From: Marininema mesophilum
GTDB lineage: Bacteria; Bacillota; Bacilli; Thermoactinomycetales; DSM-45169
Direction of reading: 5' to 3'
DNA length: 64,000 bases
Assembly: GCF_900106775.1 (NCBI RefSeq)
Contig: NZ_FNNQ01000006.1
Location: 129,331-193,330, forward strand
The notes under the pieces were generated by a model, which saw only the letters and a program-made list of their open reading frames with translations, ran no database searches and was not told the DNA's origin. Of the stretch, positions 60,828 to 64,000 are shown piece after piece. The stretch's first letter is position 1. Each line of letters opens with the position of its first letter. A program made the position numbers and the translations under genes.

Positions 60828-61304
60828 ATGCTGACAATTGGACAAGCAGCACCGGATTTTACCTTACCGGCATCCAATGGAGAGAGGGTCTCTCTATCGG
60901 ATTATCGAGGAAAAAACGTGGTTATCTATTTTTATCCGAAGGATTTAACACCAGGATGTACGACAGAATCCTGTGATTTTAGAGATCGCACAAATGATTT
61001 TGCGGATTTAAATACGGTGATTCTAGGCATCAGTTTAGATGATCTATCATCTCATAAGAAATTTATTGAAAAACATCAACTCCCCTTCCTTTTGCTAGCT
61101 GATACTGAAGCTGAAGTTTCACAAAAATACGGTGTTTATCAAGAGAAAAATACCTTTGGTCATAAAAAGATGGGAATCGTACGCTCCACTTTTATTATCG
61201 ATCAGGAAGGGAAATTGGCCGCAGAATGGCGGAAGGTAAAAGTGGCTAATCATGTAGAACAGACTTTAGAGTGGGTACGAGAGAATCTGACTCCTAAGTC
61301 TTAA
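60828..61304 (+). CDS. bcp: Thioredoxin-dependent peroxiredoxin (Bcp type)
   Basis: A 158-aa thiol peroxidase reducing H2O2 and alkyl hydroperoxides. It has the peroxidatic Cys44 and resolving Cys49 in DLTPGCTTESCDFRD, the atypical two-Cys Bcp layout, plus the SLDDLSSHKKF and IIDQEGKL segments. The start is placed at ATG 60828 (GGGGGTGATC upstream); ATG 60813 is in frame but has no site of its own. PerR, a peroxide sensor, is encoded 880 bp downstream, but no PerR-box-like palindrome stands out upstream. Confidence 0.93.
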   Translation: MLTIGQAAPDFTLPASNGERVSLSDYRGKNVVIYFYPKDLTPGCTTESCDFRDRTNDFADLNTVILGISLDDLSSHKKFIEKHQLPFLLLADTEAEVSQKYGVYQEKNTFGHKKMGIVRSTFIIDQEGKLAAEWRKVKVANHVEQTLEWVRENLTPKS

Positions 61305-61440
61305 TAAGAGATACGAAGAGGGTGGGGAGGGAAGTCTCCCAACTTCTTTTTTGACGTGGGCATAGCCAGGAATTAGTAGGGAGAAGTAGTAAGACAGTGA
61401 AGGTCTGAGGTAAGGGAGGTACATCAGAAAGGGGAGCACA

Positions 61441-62115
61441 ATGAAGCCAAAACCAAAACGAGTAGCGACGAAAAAAATCCTGGAATTGCTCGCAGAGATG
61501 TATCCAGATGCCCATTGTGAACTTGATTTTCGTAATCCCTTTGAACTGCTGATCGCAACAATCTTGTCCGCGCAATCGACGGATCGGCAAGTAAATATTG
61601 TTACCAAAGGATTATTTGAGAGGTATCCACAACCCGAGAATTATATCGATCTCACTGAGGAAGAATTGGCTAAAGAGATCCGTGGACTTGGATTATATCG
61701 AAATAAGAGTCGCAACATCTTACAGACCTGTAAAATTCTCACTAGCCAATACGGTGGACGTGTCCCTGAGTCGAGGGCAGCATTGGAGGCCCTGCCTGGT
61801 GTGGGAAGAAAAACAGCGAATGTTGTACTCTCCAATGCCTTTGATGTTCCAGCACTTGCTGTGGATACCCACGTATTGCGCGTTTCTAATCGTTTAGCAC
61901 TTGCTGATAGCGAAAACCCACTAGAGGTAGAGAAGCAAATAACACGTCGTGTGCCTCGTAAAGAATGGACGGATACCCATCATCGCATCATCTGGCATGG
62001 TCGGAGAGTATGTGCGGCACGCAATCCAAAATGCGAAGTGTGTGACCTCTTACCCTACTGTTGGTATGGGAAGAACCATATGGAACCATTGACAAAAAGC
62101 TCACATGGAAAGTAG
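61441..62115 (+). CDS. nth: Endonuclease III
   Basis: DNA glycosylase/AP lyase removing oxidised pyrimidines, 224 aa. The helix-hairpin-helix ALPGVGRKTANVVLSNAFDV carries the catalytic Lys, followed by VDTHVLRVSNRL with the catalytic Asp. The iron-sulfur cluster ligands are the four Cys in CAARNPKCEVCDLLPYC. Residues 1-30 are a short basic extension. The start is ATG 61441 after GGGGAGCACA. Its end overlaps an upstream-extended frame of perR by 11 bp, though the likely perR start is 70 bp later. Confidence 0.95.
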   Translation: MKPKPKRVATKKILELLAEMYPDAHCELDFRNPFELLIATILSAQSTDRQVNIVTKGLFERYPQPENYIDLTEEELAKEIRGLGLYRNKSRNILQTCKILTSQYGGRVPESRAALEALPGVGRKTANVVLSNAFDVPALAVDTHVLRVSNRLALADSENPLEVEKQITRRVPRKEWTDTHHRIIWHGRRVCAARNPKCEVCDLLPYCWYGKNHMEPLTKSSHGK

Positions 62116-62185
62116 ACTGTTTATAGACATTATTAAAAGAGAATCTCTTTTGAATTGGGACTGGTGGAATAGCGAGGTGGTAGTG

Positions 62186-62626
62186 ATGGGAAACAAACGC
62201 TTGAATCAGGCAGTTGAACAGTTGAAGTCAACAGGAGTGCGTATGACACCACAACGATATGCAATCCTGGAGTATTTACTGTCCTCGTTAGGCCATCCTA
62301 CCGCCGATGAGATCTACCGCTCACTAGAAGACAGGTTTCCAAATATGAGTGTGGCAACTGTTTATAATAATCTACGTGTCTTCAAAGAAGCAGAATTAAT
62401 TCGTGAGCTCACCTACGGGGATGCCTCGAGTCGCTTTGATGCCAATATGTATGATCACTACCATATCATTTGTAGGGAATGTAGTAAAATTGTCGATTTT
62501 CAATATCCTTCCCTAAGGGATGTGGAAGAGGAAGCGGCTCAGAAAACTGGATTTATTGTAGAAAATCATCGGATGGAAGTATATGGGCTATGCAAAAGTT
62601 GCCATGAAGCAATGCAGTTGAAATAA
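62186..62626 (+). CDS. perR: Peroxide-responsive repressor PerR (Fur family)
   Basis: A 146-aa Fur-family regulator. The winged helix has MTPQRYAILEYLLSSLGHPT with the regulatory-site His of GHPTADEIY. The metal-sensing ligands are the Asp and His residues in DASSRFDANMYDHYHIICREC, the oxidised-site pattern of PerR. Two CxxC motifs (CREC, CKSC) hold structural zinc. The start is placed at MGNKRLNQ (62186) after GAGGTGGTAGTG. It represses catalase, alkyl hydroperoxide reductase and iron-storage genes in Bacillus; targets here are not identified. Confidence 0.92.
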   Translation: MGNKRLNQAVEQLKSTGVRMTPQRYAILEYLLSSLGHPTADEIYRSLEDRFPNMSVATVYNNLRVFKEAELIRELTYGDASSRFDANMYDHYHIICRECSKIVDFQYPSLRDVEEEAAQKTGFIVENHRMEVYGLCKSCHEAMQLK

Positions 62627-62637
62627 AACATACTAAA

Positions 62638-62675
62638 TAAAAATCCCCTTGGATAATCACCAGGGGGATTTTTAT
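62638..62675 (+). terminator. Terminator after perR
   Basis: A 14-bp stem with one G-U pair (AAAAATCCCCTTGG with CCAGGGGGATTTTT) and a T-rich end, just beyond the stop. Confidence 0.85.
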
Positions 62676-62677
62676 AA

Positions 62678-62826
62678 TTAAAAAAGGACCACGACTGTTA
62701 ACCACGAGAGCCACTTGATGATGGTTCGATCCTTGAGGATATTAATAATGATCATGACTGTAAACATAACAATGGCAAGCAAGGTAACCTAGCCAATCTA
62801 GTTGCTCCATTTACAGCTGCTTTCAT
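62678..62826 (-). pseudogene. Small membrane protein gene with a frameshift
   Basis: A minus-strand ATG at 62826 with GAGGG at the right distance begins MKAAVNGATRLA. Then the reading frame shifts by one, and the next frame encodes a clean hydrophobic helix (VTLLAIVMFTVMIIINILKD) up to a stop at 62678. The two halves together would make a protein of about 50 residues. The frameshift might be a sequencing error. The rest of 62827-62978 shows no gene. Confidence 0.4.
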
Positions 62827-62978
62827 TTGTTTCCCTCGAGTTTCTTGCACCAGTTTTTTTCTTCAATTTTAATAAGTTATGAGGTAATAGAATCATCTAG
62901 GGGGTAGAAGGGGCGAAGAAGGAGATCACCTCAATACAACAGAATATATACCCTATACTATAGGAGGTGCTAGCAACT

Positions 62979-63443
62979 GTGAACGCGATTGACCTTATTA
63001 TTCACAATTTTGAAGAAACACGACGGCGATCAATTATTACTTGGAGGGGGATCTCGGACCAGTATCTCGATTGGCGCCCTGACAAAGACGCTTACTCATT
63101 TGGAGAAACGATTCGCCATACTTGGGTAGGAGATCATGAGTATATGTACATGCTGAAGACCAATGGACAGAGGCTAGAGGAGGTCCCTTTTGAAAAAGTT
63201 CCTATTCTCTCTGTGGAACAAGAGATCGCGTACTCCTTACCCTATCGCCAAGAACTTATCGATTGGATCCATTCCCTCTCTCCCATAGACCTAGCAGAGA
63301 AAAGCATTGAGAGAGAGAAGGGACACAAACGGACTCTTGGAGATATGTTACTACGAATCGCGTATCATGATTCAGTACACGTGGGGTACCTCATGCAATA
63401 CATGCGAACTCTTCAGATCGCGCGCCCTGACATTTGGGATTAA
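62979..63443 (+). CDS. DinB-family protein
   Basis: A 154-aa four-helix-bundle protein of the DinB/YfiT-like metal-binding superfamily. The His ligands fit ETIRHTWVGDHEYMYML in helix 2 and AYHDSVHVGYLMQYMR near the C-terminus. The start is GTG 62979, 11 nt after GGAGG; an in-frame GTG at 62967 overlaps that site. The family is often linked to thiol transfer or damage response, but the specific role is not deducible. Confidence 0.82.
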   Translation: MNAIDLIIHNFEETRRRSIITWRGISDQYLDWRPDKDAYSFGETIRHTWVGDHEYMYMLKTNGQRLEEVPFEKVPILSVEQEIAYSLPYRQELIDWIHSLSPIDLAEKSIEREKGHKRTLGDMLLRIAYHDSVHVGYLMQYMRTLQIARPDIWD

Positions 63444-63507
63444 ATAATGGAAAGTACAGAAGGAAACCCGAACCCTGATACATGAGGGAACCGGGTCTCC
63501 TCTGTAA

Positions 63508-63775
63508 TTAACTTGCAAACCGCTTCCTGATCAGAACGATTGGCAAAGTAAACAAAACTAGAGAAGCAACAATTAACCACGTCGCATTGATCCAGAGTCC
63601 GTTGTATTGCCCCAAGATCAACCCTCTACATAAGTGAGCAGCGTGGTAAAGTGGTGAAAACCAAGCAATTTTTTGCGCGATCTGAGGCATCTTGTCCATA
63701 GGGAAAAAGATGTCGGAGAACATATACATCGGCAAGCATGATTCTTATGCGATCATCGTCCCCAAAAGGCTGACA
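63508..63775 (-). pseudogene. ABC-2 permease remnant disrupted near an insertion sequence
   Basis: The C-terminal ~75 residues of an ABC-2 permease are intact (LPMYMFSDIFFPMDKMPQIA, then AHLCRGLILGQYNG and a final helix). The upstream frame can be followed for a few residues (LLGTMIA) but then hits a stop, and beyond about 63775 the sequence belongs to an IS200/IS605-type element. The gene is therefore truncated. The former ATPase partner is not in the window. Confidence 0.6.
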
Positions 63776-64000
63776 ATTGACAATTCCACAGCTGAAGCAC
63801 CCCAAGGGCACTTCCTTCGGGCGCAGTGGGATTCTTGGGAACTCCGTCTACTGACAGGATATACTCCAAGCTTAAACGGTCTGCCCAACCGCAAAAATCT
63901 TTAGTCCTTCTTGCAAGATGTTCTTGGATGCATTGATGTCTCGGTCATGGTGAGAGTGGCACGTAGGGCATGTCCATGCGCGAAGATTCAGGTTCTTCAC
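63776..64000 (-). mobile_element. IS200/IS605-family element, right end (cut by the window edge)
   Basis: Contains the 3' end of a tnpB gene followed by sequence with a hairpin (CTTGGG/CCCAAG-type arms) expected of an IS605 right end, which lacks terminal inverted repeats. The boundary near 63776 is approximate, chosen where similarity to the permease remnant stops. The left part lies outside the window. Confidence 0.6.
63872..64000 (-). CDS. tnpB: TnpB (IS605 OrfB) C-terminal fragment
   Basis: 43 codons to the window edge encode AWTCPTCHSHHDRDINASKN and a GLKIFAVGQTV end: the C-terminal zinc-finger and the last RuvC-region Asp of IS200/IS605 TnpB nucleases. The start and the catalytic core are outside the window. 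TnpB is an RNA-guided nuclease that supports persistence of the element; whether this copy is intact cannot be seen. Confidence 0.85.
   Translation of the reverse strand: MKNLNLRAWTCPTCHSHHDRDINASKNILQEGLKIFAVGQTV

Overview
The window comes from a spore-forming Bacillota chromosome. The gene content (caa3 oxidase, two Spo0M paralogues, GerP-type germination proteins, PerR, and a tRNA-Cys close to the Bacillus type) and the moderate GC suggest Bacillales, possibly a Thermoactinomycetaceae-like genus. The genus is inference; no rRNA or other phylogenetic marker is present.

Layout. 1-7601: the tail of one caa3 cytochrome oxidase operon (ctaE-F-G), then a second one (ctaB-C-D-E-G). 7809-13528: a DJ-1/PfpI protein, then a leftward AT-rich island of sulfotransferase, methyltransferase and glycosyltransferases, and a subtilisin-like protease. 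13529-16571: an ECF sigma factor whose anti-sigma gene looks truncated, a secreted protein, and gene debris. 16572-23458: MFS transporters, a YvbH-like PH protein, a TetR regulator facing a promoter/operator and a secreted, possibly aerolysin-like protein, and a LysR/MFS divergent pair.

23549-40402 is the centrepiece: a class I lantibiotic locus. Three identical precursor genes (nisin-like N half, gallidermin-like C half of the core) are followed by lanB, lanT, lanC and an EpiD-like lanD. They are flanked by two paralogous LanFEG-type immunity ABC transporters, a receiver-less EpiQ-like regulator, a secreted S53 (sedolisin) protease that could be the leader peptidase, and an HTH-TPR (RRNPP-type) receptor with a 46-codon candidate signalling propeptide. 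The propeptide gene lies between the receptor and the second immunity operon. I read this as a cell-density-controlled lantibiotic system.

41326-45497: tRNA-Cys, ogt, an IS3 remnant, a tandem duplication carrying divergent genes for spore-appendage-like (DUF3992/Ena-like) proteins, one of them deleted internally, and a truncated haemoglobin. 45540-53323: hemL, a DUF1835 protein, a degenerate kinase-like protein with a roughly 350-residue charged helix of 13/15-residue repeats, an aspartase/fumarase-family lyase and two Spo0M paralogues. 53579-58367: an ABC-2 exporter, then gerPC divergent from an Hsp20-like gene, three short GerP-like proteins and a Met/Pro/His-repeat protein. 58455-60686: a two-component system and a 36-residue membrane peptide that share an 11-bp-phased TCTCAT repeat motif upstream. 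60828-63443: bcp, nth, perR and a DinB-like protein. The right edge holds an ABC permease remnant next to a truncated IS200/IS605 tnpB.
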